In this document: one piece after another, positions 22,873-31,557 of the stretch
Numbering within the stretch: the stretch's first letter is position 1
Layout: each line of letters opens with the position of its first letter
Origin: Calditerricola satsumensis
GTDB lineage: Bacteria > Bacillota > Bacilli > Calditerricolales > Calditerricolaceae
Length of the DNA stretch: 44,969 nt
Direction: 5' to 3'
Assembly: GCF_014646935.1 (NCBI RefSeq)
Contig: NZ_BMOF01000015.1
Span: 1 to 44,969, forward strand
Made by a program: the position numbers and the translations under genes
Notes under the pieces: generated by a model
The model's input: only the letters and a program-made list of their open reading frames with translations
The model's database searches: none
Told to the model about the DNA's origin: nothing

Positions 22873-25800
22873 ATGGGACGGAAACGTTCGCCGATCCTGG
22901 AAAAGCTGCGCTACTTTTTGCCGCGGGAACGGTACGCCGACGGTTGGAGCGAGGTGTCGCCACAGGGGCGGGAGTGGGAGGCGCTGTACCGCCGGCGGTG
23001 GCAGCACGACAAGGTGGTGCGCTCCACCCATGGGGTGAACTGCACCGGGTCGTGCAGCTGGAACATTTACGTCAAGGACGGCATCGTGACGTGGGAGGGG
23101 CAGCGCACCGACTACCCGTCGACGGGGCCGGACATGCCGGAGTTTGAGCCGCGCGGCTGTCCCCGCGGGGCGAGCTTCTCGTGGTACCTGTACAGCCCGC
23201 TGCGCGTCAAGTATCCCTACGTGCGCGGGGCGCTTTTGCGCATGTGGCGGGAGGAGCTGGAGCGCACCGGCGACCCCGTTGAGGCGTGGGCGCGCATCGT
23301 CGAGGACCCGGAGAAGGCCCGGCGCTACAAGGCGGCGCGGGGCAAGGGCGGTTTCGTCCGCGCGTCGTGGGACGAGGCGCTGTCGCTCATTTCGGCGGCG
23401 ATGATCCACACAATCCGGCGCTACGGCCCCGATCGCATCATCGGCTTCTCGCCGATCCCGGCCATGTCGATGATCAGCTATGCTGCCGGGGCGCGCTTTC
23501 TCTCGCTCATCGGCGCGCCGCTGCTCAGCTTTTACGACTGGTATGCCGACCTGCCGCCGGCGTCGCCGCAGATCTGGGGCGACCAGACCGATGTGCCGGA
23601 GTCGAGCGACTGGTTCAACGCCGGGTGCATCCTGGTGTGGGGCTCCAACATCCCGATGACGCGCACTCCCGACGCCCATTTCCTGACCGAGGTGCGCTAC
23701 CGCGGCACGAAGGTGGCCGCGATCAGCCCCGACTACGCCGAGTTCGTGCGCTTCGCCGACCATTGGCTGGCGGTCAAGCCGGGAACGGACGGGGCCCTGG
23801 CGATGGCCATGGGCCACGTGATCCTGAAGGAGTTCTACGTCGAGCGGGAAGAGCCCTATTTTCTCGCCTACGCGAAACAGTACACCGACCTGCCGTTCCT
23901 TGTGACGCTCAAGCTCCAGGACGGGGCCTACGTGGCTGACCGCTTCCTGCGCGCCGCCGACATCGGACGCGAGACGCCGAATGCCGCGTGGAAGGGCGTC
24001 GTCTATGACGAGCGGACGGGGGAGCTGGCCGTCCCCAACGGCTGCATCGGCCACCGCTGGGAGGACGGCGGGAGGTGGAACCTCAGGCTGGAGGACGAGG
24101 CGACGGGCGCGCCGATCGACCCGCGGCTCAGCCTCCTTGGCGTCCACGACGAGGTGGTGACGGTGCGCTTGCCCTATTTTGGCGGGCGCGAGCGGAGCGT
24201 CATCGAACGGCGCGTGCCGGCGCGGCGCATCGCGCGGGGCGGGGAGGCGTGCCTCGTCACCACGGTGTTTGACCTCGTGCTGGCCCAGTACGGGGTGAGC
24301 CGCGGGCTAGGCGACGGAGGGCCGACGTCCTACGACGAGATGGCCCCGTACACGCCGGCATGGCAGGAGGCGGTCACCGGCGTCGACCGGCGGCTCGTCA
24401 TCCGGGTGGCCCGCGAATTTGCCCGCAATGCTGCGGAGACGAAGGGCCGCTCGATGATCATCCTCGGCGCGGGCATCAACCACTGGTACAACGCCGACAC
24501 GATCTACCGCGCCGTGCTCAACCTCGTCCTCCTCACCGGTGCCCAGGGGGTCAACGGCGGGGGATGGGCCCACTACGTGGGGCAGGAGAAGCTCCGCCCG
24601 GTGGAGGGCTGGCAGACGGTGGCCTTTGCCCGCGACTGGTCGCTGCCGCCGCGCCTTATGAACGGGACGTCCTTCTTCTACTTCGCCACCGACCAGTGGC
24701 GGTACGAGGACGTGTCCGTCGACGCCCTTGTTTCGCCCCTGGCCGGCGCTCCGCGCTACAGGCATCCCGCCGATTACAACGTGCTCGCCGCGCGGCTGGG
24801 GTGGCTGCCGTCGTACCCGCAATTCAACGAGAGCCCCATTGCGCTGTACGAACAGGCGCGCCGGGCGGGGGCCACGACGCCGCAGGAGGTGGCCGCCTAC
24901 GTCGCCCGTCAGCTCAAGAGTGGCGCGCTGCGCTTGGCCATCGAGGATCCCGACGACCCGCGCAACTTCCCGCGGGTGATGGTGGTGTGGCGGGCCAACC
25001 TGATCTCCAGCTCCGGGAAGGGACACGAGTACTTCCTCAAGCATCTCCTGGGGACGACGCACGGCCTGCTCAACGACGATGCCCACAGCCTGCGCCCGCA
25101 GGAGGTGGTGTGGCGGGATCCGGCGCCGGAAGGGAAGCTCGACCTCCTCGTCAACCTCGACTTTCGCATGGCCGGCACGGCCCTCTACTCCGACGTCGTG
25201 CTGCCGGTGGCCACGTGGTACGAGAAGCATGACCTCAGCAGCACCGACATGCACCCGTTCATCCATCCGTTCAACCCGGCGGTGAACCCGCTGTGGGAGG
25301 CCCGCTCGGAGTGGGAAGTGTTCAAGGCGCTGGCGCGCATCTTCTCGGAGATGGCCAAGAAGGTCTTCCCCGGTCCGGTGAGGGAGATCGTCACCACGCC
25401 GCTCTTGCATGACACGCCGGATGAGCTGGCCCAGCCCTATGGTCGGGTGGCCGACTGGATGACGGGCGAGGCCGAGCCCATCCCCGGCAAGACGATGCCC
25501 CACGTCCACGTGGTGGAGCGCGACTATGGCGCGGTGTACGAAAAGATGACCGCCCTGGGGCCGCTGGTGGCAGAAAAACCCTTCGGCGTCAAGGGCATTG
25601 CCTGGTCGGCACGGGAGGAGTACGAATGTCTCAAGCGCCTCCTTGGAACGGTGAGCGATGGCGTTGCCGGTGGATGCCCGCGCCTGGCCACCGAGCGCGA
25701 CGTGGCCGAGGCGATCCTCACCCTGTCGTCGACGACCAACGGCAAGATGGCCGTCAAGGCGTGGGCGGCACTGGAGCAAAAGACGGCTCTCCACCTGAGG

Positions 25801-26337
25801 GACCTGGCTGAGGAGCGGGCCGAGGAACGGTTCACCTTTGACGCCATCACGGCTCAGCCCAAACCGGTCATCACCTCGCCGGCCTTCAGCGGTTCGGAAA
25901 CCGGCGGGCGGCGGTATTCGCCGTTTACCACGAACGTGGAAAAGAAGATTCCGTGGCGTACGCTGACCGGCCGGCAACACTTCTACCTCGACCACGAGCT
26001 GCTCCTGGAGTTCGGCGAAATGCTGGCCACGTACAAACCGACCCTGGCCCACACGCCCTTTTTGCCGGGGCAGCGTCGACCCGACGCGCCGTGGGGCAAG
26101 GAAGTGGTCCTGCAGTACCTGACGCCGCACAACAAGTGGTCGATTCACAGCATGTTCTTCGACAACCAGCTGATGCTGACGCTGTTCCGCGGCGGCCCGA
26201 CGGTGTGGCTCAACCACGACGATGCGGCGGAAGCGGGCATCGCCGACAACGACTGGATCGAGTGCTTCAACCGCAACGGTTGCTTTTTGCTCCATAACCG
26301 CTATTTCGGGCAGCGGAAGCGGGAGATCATGGCATAA
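22873..26337 (+). pseudogene. narG: Respiratory nitrate reductase alpha subunit NarG, C-terminally truncated
   Basis: NarG holds the molybdenum bis-MGD centre and one [4Fe-4S] cluster and reduces nitrate on the cytoplasmic face. 1154 residues from ATG 22873 (GGGGAG 6 nt upstream; ATG 22870 is also possible). The family normally has about 1230. The FS0 ligand motif HGVNCTGSCSW is near residue 50, and YADLPPASPQIWGDQTDVPE carries the Mo-ligand Asp. The protein follows the family up to NDWIECFNRNG, then ends in an unrelated tail, CFLLHNRYFGQRKREIMA. About 100 residues of the last domain are absent, and no narH, narJ or narI follows. This looks like a deletion that removed the 3' end of narG and the rest of the operon. 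Without NarHI it cannot receive quinol electrons. Confidence 0.85.
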
Positions 26338-26373
26338 CGGCGGCAGGGTAGGACAAAGCGATCCACAGCCCAC

Positions 26374-26416
26374 TGTGATCGCCGTCACGGATTCGACGCG
26401 CGTTTTGTCGTACCCT
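26374..26416 (+). promoter_or_regulatory. Fnr/Crp-type box and -10 for hemerythrin gene
   Basis: TGTGA-TCGCCG-TCACG at 26374-26389 and TACCCT at 26411-26416. Box centre predicted at -41.5. Confidence 0.75.
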
Positions 26417-26480
26417 AAGAGCGGGAGCATCGATACGCAAGCCGTATGCATCGACGGCGACCGGTTGAGGAGGGAATGCC

Positions 26481-27032
26481 ATGGAAACGATGCCCTTTGG
26501 CTGCGGCATGATGGGAATGACCGGCGGCCCGCTAACGCTTTGCGAAGGGCTTCAGCGGTTGAAGGATGAACATCCGCCGCTCCGCAAGCAGATGGAGGAA
26601 TTGTTCAAGGAGGCGCAGGCGATCGGCGACGATGCGGGCGTCGAAGACTGGGAGGCGCCCCTGCGCGCGCTGGAAGAAAAGGTGAAGATTTTCGTGGCCG
26701 AGTTGGATCCCCACTCCAAGCGGGAAGAAGACGTCCTTTTCCCGCTCATGGCCAAGCATATCGGGCGGGAGATGGGCCCCATTGCGGTGATGGAGTACGA
26801 ACACGAACAAGCCAAAACGCGCCTCACCGGCTTCCTCGCCACGATGGCCAGCCTGACCGGCCCGATCAAGGCCGACACCGCGCGGCGGATCGCCGGCGAG
26901 GTGGCGGAAGCGGTGCAGATCCTGTTTGATCACTTCATGAAGGAAGAAAACGTGCTCTTTCCGATGGCCGAGCGCATCCTTTCCGATGCGGAAAAGGAGG
27001 AGCTGCTTGCGGGCGTGAAGGCGACTGGATAA
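26481..27032 (+). CDS. Hemerythrin-like (HHE) protein
   Basis: 183 residues, a four-helix bundle that binds a di-iron site, with roles in O2/NO binding or iron-sulfur repair. Candidate iron ligands: LKDEHPPL, LDPHSKREEDVLFP, VMEYEHEQ and LFDHFMKEENVLFP, the usual H-HxxxE-H-HxxxE spacing. The Met/Gly/Cys-rich N-terminus (MPFGCGMMGMTGGP) is unusual and could bind metal. Own Fnr-type promoter. Together with the separate ScdA-N protein at 22062 it could supply the two halves of a RIC-type repair protein. Confidence 0.88.
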   Translation: METMPFGCGMMGMTGGPLTLCEGLQRLKDEHPPLRKQMEELFKEAQAIGDDAGVEDWEAPLRALEEKVKIFVAELDPHSKREEDVLFPLMAKHIGREMGPIAVMEYEHEQAKTRLTGFLATMASLTGPIKADTARRIAGEVAEAVQILFDHFMKEENVLFPMAERILSDAEKEELLAGVKATG

Positions 27033-27071
27033 CAGCTGCCTCACCCTGCTCGAGAGCCGTTAAAATGGAGG

Positions 27072-27118
27072 ACGGCGCCTTGCCCCGGTTGTGGTCGGGG
27101 AGGCGCCGTTGCGTTTGT
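27072..27118. terminator. Hairpin between convergent hemerythrin and globin genes
   Basis: GGCGCC and AGGCGCC arms with an inner CCCCG/CGGGG pairing, then GTTGCGTTTGTT. Probably serves both directions. Confidence 0.65.
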
Positions 27119-27486
27119 TATTCGACGATTTCCGGCCGCATCGCCTCAAGGCGCGCCGCAACCGCCTGAATGTCGGCTTCCGTCACACCGTGCTGCCTGA
27201 GGGCGCGGCCGAGCAACTCCACGATCGCGTCGAAGTGTTCGTCGCGAATGCCCAGCCCGCGGTGCGCCTCGCGCATGCCACGCCCCGTGTACTTGTTTGG
27301 TCCACCGGTGGCGAAGGTGAGGAACAGCGTCTGGTGCCGGCGCTGTTTGGCCATGTCGGTGTTGGCGAAGAAATGGGCCACGCGCGGGTCGGCCAGGACC
27401 ATGTCGTAGAAGGTGTCGACCACCCGAGCGATGCCTTCTTCGCCGCCCAGCCGTTCGTAAAGAGATGGTTGGGCCACAGCGGTCAT
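27118..27486 (-). CDS. Group I truncated hemoglobin
   Basis: 122 residues, a 2-over-2 globin that binds heme and may bind or detoxify NO or O2. Family pattern: SLYERLGGEEGIARVVDTFY, PRVAHFF, LFLTFATGGPNKYTGR and the proximal His in MREAHRGLGI. ATG at 27486 directly abuts AAAGGGGG; GTG at 27477 (start AQPSLYERLG) has better spacing and may be the true start. Fnr-type promoter upstream at 27524-27566. Confidence 0.92.
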   Translation of the reverse strand: MTAVAQPSLYERLGGEEGIARVVDTFYDMVLADPRVAHFFANTDMAKQRRHQTLFLTFATGGPNKYTGRGMREAHRGLGIRDEHFDAIVELLGRALRQHGVTEADIQAVAARLEAMRPEIVE

Positions 27487-27523
27487 CCCCCTTTTTACAG
27501 GTTGTGGTGCGCGGCTGCTCCAT

Positions 27524-27566
27524 ACGATACAATCTTTGGCCGTTCAAAAATGTGATCGATGTCACA
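27524..27566 (-). promoter_or_regulatory. Fnr/Crp-type box and -10 for globin gene
   Basis: Perfect TGTGA-TCGATG-TCACA at 27551-27566, with TATCGT on the minus strand at 27529-27524. Box centre predicted at -41.5. Confidence 0.78.
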
Positions 27567-27894
27567 GACGAAGGGGCATCATTTTGGTATTGGAGAGCGG
27601 CTTGGTCACGCCCGAGGCAGAACAAATACGAGGTGCCCTGTTTGTGAGGGGAATTTCATTTATTTTTCGATTGCGAATGATGAGAAACTTCAATATTCCG
27701 AGGGTACGGCGATGTGGGTTGACTCCCGGTCGTTCGTGCAGTTCCTTGTGGACGCCAAGCGAAACACGGACCTCGCGCCCCCGCCAACCCGGCCCGGCGG
27801 AGCCGGACCGGGCGTTGGGCGTATGATGCGTTTTGACGTGCACCATTCCCCCACACTCGTGCGTGGAAAGCTCTCGTGCCGGACGCGGTGGTCG
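27567..27894. other. Intergenic stretch without a convincing gene
   Basis: 328 nt between the globin promoter and the end of thiM. Part is AT-rich (27640-27700). Short open frames occur, but none has a ribosome binding site, and none reads as a known family. A GC-rich inverted repeat near 27787-27812 may stop thiM transcription, although no T-run follows. Confidence 0.5.
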
Positions 27895-28785
27895 TCAGCT
27901 TTCGCGGATGCGGAGGCCGTCAATGCGGGCCGTTCCGGCGGCTCCCAAGGCGAACAGCTCGTCCAAGAAGGCGGCCTGGAAGCTGCCCGGGCCCGCGACC
28001 CGGCCGGCTGCCCGCTCCGCCGCCCGGCCATACACCGCCATGGCCAGCGCCGCGTCCCGGGCCGAGTTCTCCGAGCCGGCGAGGAACACGGCCACCGCGG
28101 CCGTCACCGCGCACCCGCCTCCGGTGATGACCGTCAGCAGGGGGTGGCCGTTGTCCACGGCCCACAGGCGCCGGCCGTCGGTCACCAGGTCGGTGGCGCC
28201 GCTGGCCACGACGACGCAGCCATATCGGGTAGCCAGCTCACGCGCCGCCTCGGCCACCTCCTCCAAGGGAACCCGGTCGCTGTCCACACCCCGGCTCCGG
28301 CCTGCTGCCCGTTCCGGGGCGGCCAGCGCGAGGATCTCGGCGTAGTTGCCGCGCACCGCCGTCACGCCCTGTTCCAGGAGTCGGCGAGAGGTCTCGAGGC
28401 GCAGCGGCGTGAAGCCGGCACCGACCGGGTCGAGGATAACCGGCACGCCGTGCCGGCGGGCCTCCTGCTGGGCGGCGAGGAAGTCGGCGACGTCGCTTTT
28501 CCGGAGGGTGCCGATGTTGATCACCAGCGCGCCTGCCCGGGGGGTGATGGCGGGGAACTCCTCCGGTTCCGGCGCCATGATCGGCGATCCCCCCAGCGCC
28601 AGGGTGACGTTAGCCGTCCAGTGCATGACCACCAGGTTGGTCAGGTGGTGGATCAGGGGCCTTGTCTCGCGCACCCGGCGCAGGCGGCGGGTCGCTTCCT
28701 CCTCCCAGCCATGGCTCGGGGCCGGATGCGAGGAGGATGTTGCTGCGGGGCTGGGCTTGGTGCTAGGGGATTGGAAGGTGTCCAT
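27895..28785 (-). CDS. thiM: Hydroxyethylthiazole kinase
   Basis: Phosphorylates 4-methyl-5-(2-hydroxyethyl)thiazole in thiamine salvage. 296 residues, slightly long because of a Ser/Pro-rich N-terminal extension (about 25 residues). Core motifs: RPLIHHLTNLVVMHWTANVT, PVILDPVGAG, VRGNYAEI and GGGCAVTAAVA with the conserved catalytic Cys. ATG at 28785 has TAGGAGGGA upstream. No thiE or thiD neighbour and no recognisable TPP riboswitch in the leader. It sits alone inside the respiratory island. Confidence 0.93.
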   Translation of the reverse strand: MDTFQSPSTKPSPAATSSSHPAPSHGWEEEATRRLRRVRETRPLIHHLTNLVVMHWTANVTLALGGSPIMAPEPEEFPAITPRAGALVINIGTLRKSDVADFLAAQQEARRHGVPVILDPVGAGFTPLRLETSRRLLEQGVTAVRGNYAEILALAAPERAAGRSRGVDSDRVPLEEVAEAARELATRYGCVVVASGATDLVTDGRRLWAVDNGHPLLTVITGGGCAVTAAVAVFLAGSENSARDAALAMAVYGRAAERAAGRVAGPGSFQAAFLDELFALGAAGTARIDGLRIRES

Positions 28786-28899
28786 TGGTGTTCCCTCCTA
28801 CCGGTGCGTAAGGTATGGTCATGATGAGGAGCGGAGACCCGGCTCAGGATGAACCCGTCGGCCAGGAACCGTTCGCGTCCCGCCAAGTGTTCCAAGTCC

Positions 28900-28928
28900 A
28901 GTATCGTTTTCTGCGGAACCAAAGTCAA
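28900..28928 (-). promoter_or_regulatory. Sigma-A promoter of thiM
   Basis: On the minus strand TTGACT (28928-28923), 17-nt spacer, GATACT (28905-28900). Leader of about 110 nt. Confidence 0.6.
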
Positions 28929-28967
28929 CGGCCAGGTGCCGGTTCAGGTTTTCTATACCATTAAAAA

Positions 28968-29000
28968 TAAAAAAGCCGCGAGCCTCATTAAGGCTCGCGG
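28968..29000 (-). terminator. Terminator of the fnr transcript
   Basis: CCGCGAGCCT pairs perfectly with AGGCTCGCGG. On the minus strand the stem is followed by CTTTTTTATTTTT. Confidence 0.88.
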
Positions 29001-29026
29001 GACGTCTTTCCGTTTGCTCCGCCTTA

Positions 29027-29110
29027 TCAGAGGGCCGTGTGTCCGTGAACCGGCGTTGTGTTCAGCCCCTGCATGGAGTACAGCGCCACCGGGGGATTGA
29101 TGAGGAGGAA
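29027..29110 (-). pseudogene. Fragment of a second NO reductase (norB/norZ)
   Basis: The minus strand encodes LLINPPVALYSMQGLNTTPV then HGHTAL and a stop. This closely follows the conserved heme-ligand helix region of another NorB/NorZ subgroup and differs from the same region of the norB at 18993 (INLPAVSYYQHGSFLTPTHG). Nothing of the flanking NorB sequence is recognisable on either side. It lies just downstream of fnr, before the terminator. Interpreted as a deletion relic. Confidence 0.6.
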
Positions 29111-29172
29111 TAGATGGGCCACTTGTAGCGGCTTCTGCCGCTTCTCTGCCGCTTTCTGGTGCGAACGTCGAG

Positions 29173-29883
29173 CTAGATCACACACACGTCCACCGGGCAC
29201 CGTCCGTCGCAATGGCACATCTCCCGCAGCCGGTTTAGGTCGTGCACGATGATCTGGCCGGCGCGCTGACTGAGGGTCCCTTCGGCTTTCAGCTTGTTCA
29301 GCATGCGGTTGACGCTTTCCCGGCTGGCGCCGATCATGTTGGCCAGGTCTTGGTTGGTCAGCTTCATGGGGATCAGGATGCCTTCTTCCGTCAATCGCCC
29401 GCAGGAGTTGCACAGGCGGATGAGCGTTGAGGCAAGGGCGCCGGTCTTGCCGTACACCAGGAGATCGCGCATCTTCGTTTCCATGATGCGCTGGTTGATG
29501 GAGAGCCATTGCAGAAAGGCGATGGCCAAGTCGGGGTGACGGTAAAACAAAAACTCCAGTTCGCTCTTGCGGATGACCCCGAGGGAGGTGTCGGTAAGGG
29601 CGATGCAATTGGTTAAGTTGAGGGCGCCGGACAGCGTGCACGGGTCGCCGACAAGGTCGCCGCCGTGTTTGATGGAAAGAAGGATCTCCTCTCCGCTGTC
29701 GGTGGTTTTGGTGATCTTGACGGCGCCTTCGTGAATGTAGTAGAGACTTTCGGCCCAATCTTCGTCCTGGAACAGGTATGTTCCGCTGCGCACCCTTTTC
29801 GGGGTCATGTTGGCGCGCAAGCGTTCAAACTGTTCCGGGCGGAGGAAGTCGACAAAGCGCTTTCGGGCAACCGATGCGGACAT
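29173..29883 (-). CDS. fnr: Anaerobic regulator Fnr (Bacillus type, C-terminal Fe-S ligands)
   Basis: 236 residues, Crp/Fnr family. N-terminal cyclic-nucleotide-fold domain, dimer helix around residues 115-145, then a helix-turn-helix NQDLANMIGASRESVNRML. The C-terminus LREMCHCDGRCPVDVCVI has Cys 223, 225, 229 and 234. Bacillus subtilis Fnr binds its [4Fe-4S] with three C-terminal Cys and Asp141; D140 in KMRDLLVYGKTG fits that ligand. The recognition helix carries RExxxR, as in Crp, which reads TGTGA, and that half-site recurs across this window. ATG 29883 has GGGAGGA upstream. A box at 29997-30012 lies in the shared region with ywiC. Confidence 0.95.
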   Translation of the reverse strand: MSASVARKRFVDFLRPEQFERLRANMTPKRVRSGTYLFQDEDWAESLYYIHEGAVKITKTTDSGEEILLSIKHGGDLVGDPCTLSGALNLTNCIALTDTSLGVIRKSELEFLFYRHPDLAIAFLQWLSINQRIMETKMRDLLVYGKTGALASTLIRLCNSCGRLTEEGILIPMKLTNQDLANMIGASRESVNRMLNKLKAEGTLSQRAGQIIVHDLNRLREMCHCDGRCPVDVCVI

Positions 29884-29996
29884 GGTGGTTCCTCCCGTTT
29901 TGGCGCTTCCACAAACCCGATGGGGCTGTGAAGCGCGGTGAAATCCCCTGCTACTCCCAATGTAACACGTGTTCCGGCCTTGAGGGTTGGCGGAAC

Positions 29997-30039
29997 TGTG
30001 ACTTCTGTCACAATGTCGTGGCGGTTTTCGGGCTACCAT
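29997..30039 (+). promoter_or_regulatory. Fnr/Crp-type box and -10 for ywiC (shared with fnr)
   Basis: Perfect TGTGA-CTTCTG-TCACA at 29997-30012 and TACCAT at 30034-30039 for ywiC, centre -41.5. Towards fnr a TACATT on the minus strand (29964-29959) would put the box one helical turn further up, near -52.5. Confidence 0.78.
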
Positions 30040-30107
30040 GAAGACAGAACCGGAAGACATGCGAAGCGGAATCAACCGGAATTGCGGTCAAAGCAGGAGG
30101 GTTTGCC

Positions 30108-30854
30108 ATGAAGCCAATCGTGCCGCATGAACACGGCGGATGGGCGTTGGTATCCGTGCCCTTTCTCCTCGGCATGGCCGTAGGAGGTCCGACGTGGCTG
30201 CACCTGCCGCTGTTTCTCGCTTGGCTCTTTTTCTACCTGGCGGCCTATCCCTTCCGGATGGCGCTTGCGCGGCGGGGGAATCGGCGGGACGGCCGGCGCC
30301 TCCTCCGTTGGGCGTTCGGCTACTGGACGGCGGGCATGGTGTTTGCGATTCCGCCACTCGTCCACTTCCCCTCCCTCTTGTGGGCCGGCCCCGTGTTGGG
30401 GGCGCTGTTGGCGGTGAACGCCTGGTATGCCTACCGGCGCAACGAGCGGTCCTTTGTCAACGACGTCTGCGCCATCCTCGCCTTTTCCATTGGCGGCGTG
30501 GCGTCTTACGTGGTCGGTGCGGGAACGTGGGATGCGATGGCCCTGTGGGTAGCGGGGCTGTGCGTGCTCTACTTCGTGGGCAGCGTCTTTTTCGTCAAGA
30601 CGGTGTTCCGGGAGCGGAAAAACGCACGATGGCTTCGCGCTTCAAAGGGCTATCACACCCTGCTCGTGGTGGCGCTGGGGATTGTCGAACCGCTCCTTGT
30701 TCTGCCCTACGCCTTCTCTGCTGCACGGGCCTTCGCCTGGGGCGGCAAGGCGATGCGTCCGCTTCATGTAGGGCTGATCGAGATTGCCGGATCGGTGCTC
30801 TTTCTCCTCCTGTCGGCCATCGTGCTCCGCGTCACGAATTTGCCCACGCTTTAA
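30108..30854 (+). CDS. ywiC: YwiC-like membrane protein
   Basis: 248 residues with about eight hydrophobic helices. The N-terminus KPIVPHEHGGWALVSVPFLL and the block PFRMALARRG, plus FVNDVCAI and RASKGYHTLLV, match the YwiC family. In Bacillus subtilis ywiC lies in the nar/fnr region and belongs to the Fnr regulon; the same neighbour and a perfect box are seen here. Biochemical function is not known to me. AGGAGGG upstream of ATG. Its 3' end overlaps the convergent gene at 30832 by 23 nt. Confidence 0.88.
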   Translation: MKPIVPHEHGGWALVSVPFLLGMAVGGPTWLHLPLFLAWLFFYLAAYPFRMALARRGNRRDGRRLLRWAFGYWTAGMVFAIPPLVHFPSLLWAGPVLGALLAVNAWYAYRRNERSFVNDVCAILAFSIGGVASYVVGAGTWDAMALWVAGLCVLYFVGSVFFVKTVFRERKNARWLRASKGYHTLLVVALGIVEPLLVLPYAFSAARAFAWGGKAMRPLHVGLIEIAGSVLFLLLSAIVLRVTNLPTL

Positions 30855-31527
30855 GGGCTTCCACATCATAGAGGATGATTTGCCTGCGCGTCATGTCCGC
30901 AATCCCCCGGCGGCGCAGCTCATTGAGCAGGCGATTGACGCTTTCGCGCGTCGTCCCCGCCATGTTGGCCAGGTCCTGGTGCGTGACGGGGAGGTTGAGG
31001 ACCACCGCCCCGTCTTGTGCCGTACCGTGGCAAGCGGCCAGCCGCAAGAGGACGGCGACAAGGCGGTGCCGCACATCCTGGCCGGTGAGCGCCTGAAGCT
31101 TTTCCTGCAGTTCAAGGATTTTGGCCCCCAGCACGCGCAGCACCTTCACGGCGATGGTCGGCGTCGACAGCAGGAGCTGCTCGAAGGCGCGCACCGGGAT
31201 GGCGAACACGCGTGTCGGCTCGACGGCTTCGGCCGTCGCCGGATAGGGGCTTTGGTCGAAAAACCCGGTGTGAGGGAACATGTCGCCTGTCGTCAGGAGG
31301 GAGACGATCTGCTCGTGGCCGTTTTCGTCCACCTTAACCGTTTTCACAAGGCCGTCGACGATGAAGTAGACGGCCTCGCGTGCGCTTCCCTCGGTGAAGA
31401 TGACCGTTTTTTTGGGGTAGGTGCGGGGGATGGCGATGGCGGCGATCCGCTCCACCTCCTCGTCGGTGAGATCGCGAAACAGGGGAACGTTGCGCAAGAG
31501 GGCGATCAGTTCGGACAAGCCCATCAC
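30832..31527 (-). CDS. Crp/Fnr-family regulator without Fe-S cysteines
   Basis: 231 residues. N-terminal effector domain (PRTYPKKTVIFTEGSAREAV), dimer helix, and winged HTH THQDLANMAGTTRESVNRLL with the same RExxxR recognition pattern as Fnr at 29173. It has no C-terminal Cys cluster and only one Cys (LRLAACHG), so it senses something else: it may be an NnrR/DNR-like NO regulator with heme, an ArcR-like or a cyclic-nucleotide-type protein. The start is uncertain: GTG 31527, ATG 31524 or TTG 31518, the last best spaced from GAGGTGA. Both regulators could compete for the same boxes. Confidence 0.9.
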   Translation of the reverse strand: MMGLSELIALLRNVPLFRDLTDEEVERIAAIAIPRTYPKKTVIFTEGSAREAVYFIVDGLVKTVKVDENGHEQIVSLLTTGDMFPHTGFFDQSPYPATAEAVEPTRVFAIPVRAFEQLLLSTPTIAVKVLRVLGAKILELQEKLQALTGQDVRHRLVAVLLRLAACHGTAQDGAVVLNLPVTHQDLANMAGTTRESVNRLLNELRRRGIADMTRRQIILYDVEALKAWANS

Positions 31528-31557
31528 CTCGGGTAAGCAAGGATGGGACGGCCGGAG

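Noticed and set aside
27559-27830. Plus-strand gene downstream of the 27551 Fnr-type box
   Set aside because: Short open frames lack a start with a ribosome binding site, and no -10 lies at the expected distance on that side; the box is assigned to the globin gene.
28786-28899. TPP riboswitch in the thiM leader
   Set aside because: The leader contains CTGAG and a CCTTACG segment, but the required CTGAGA plus CCTGATC and CGTAGGGA blocks are not present in order.
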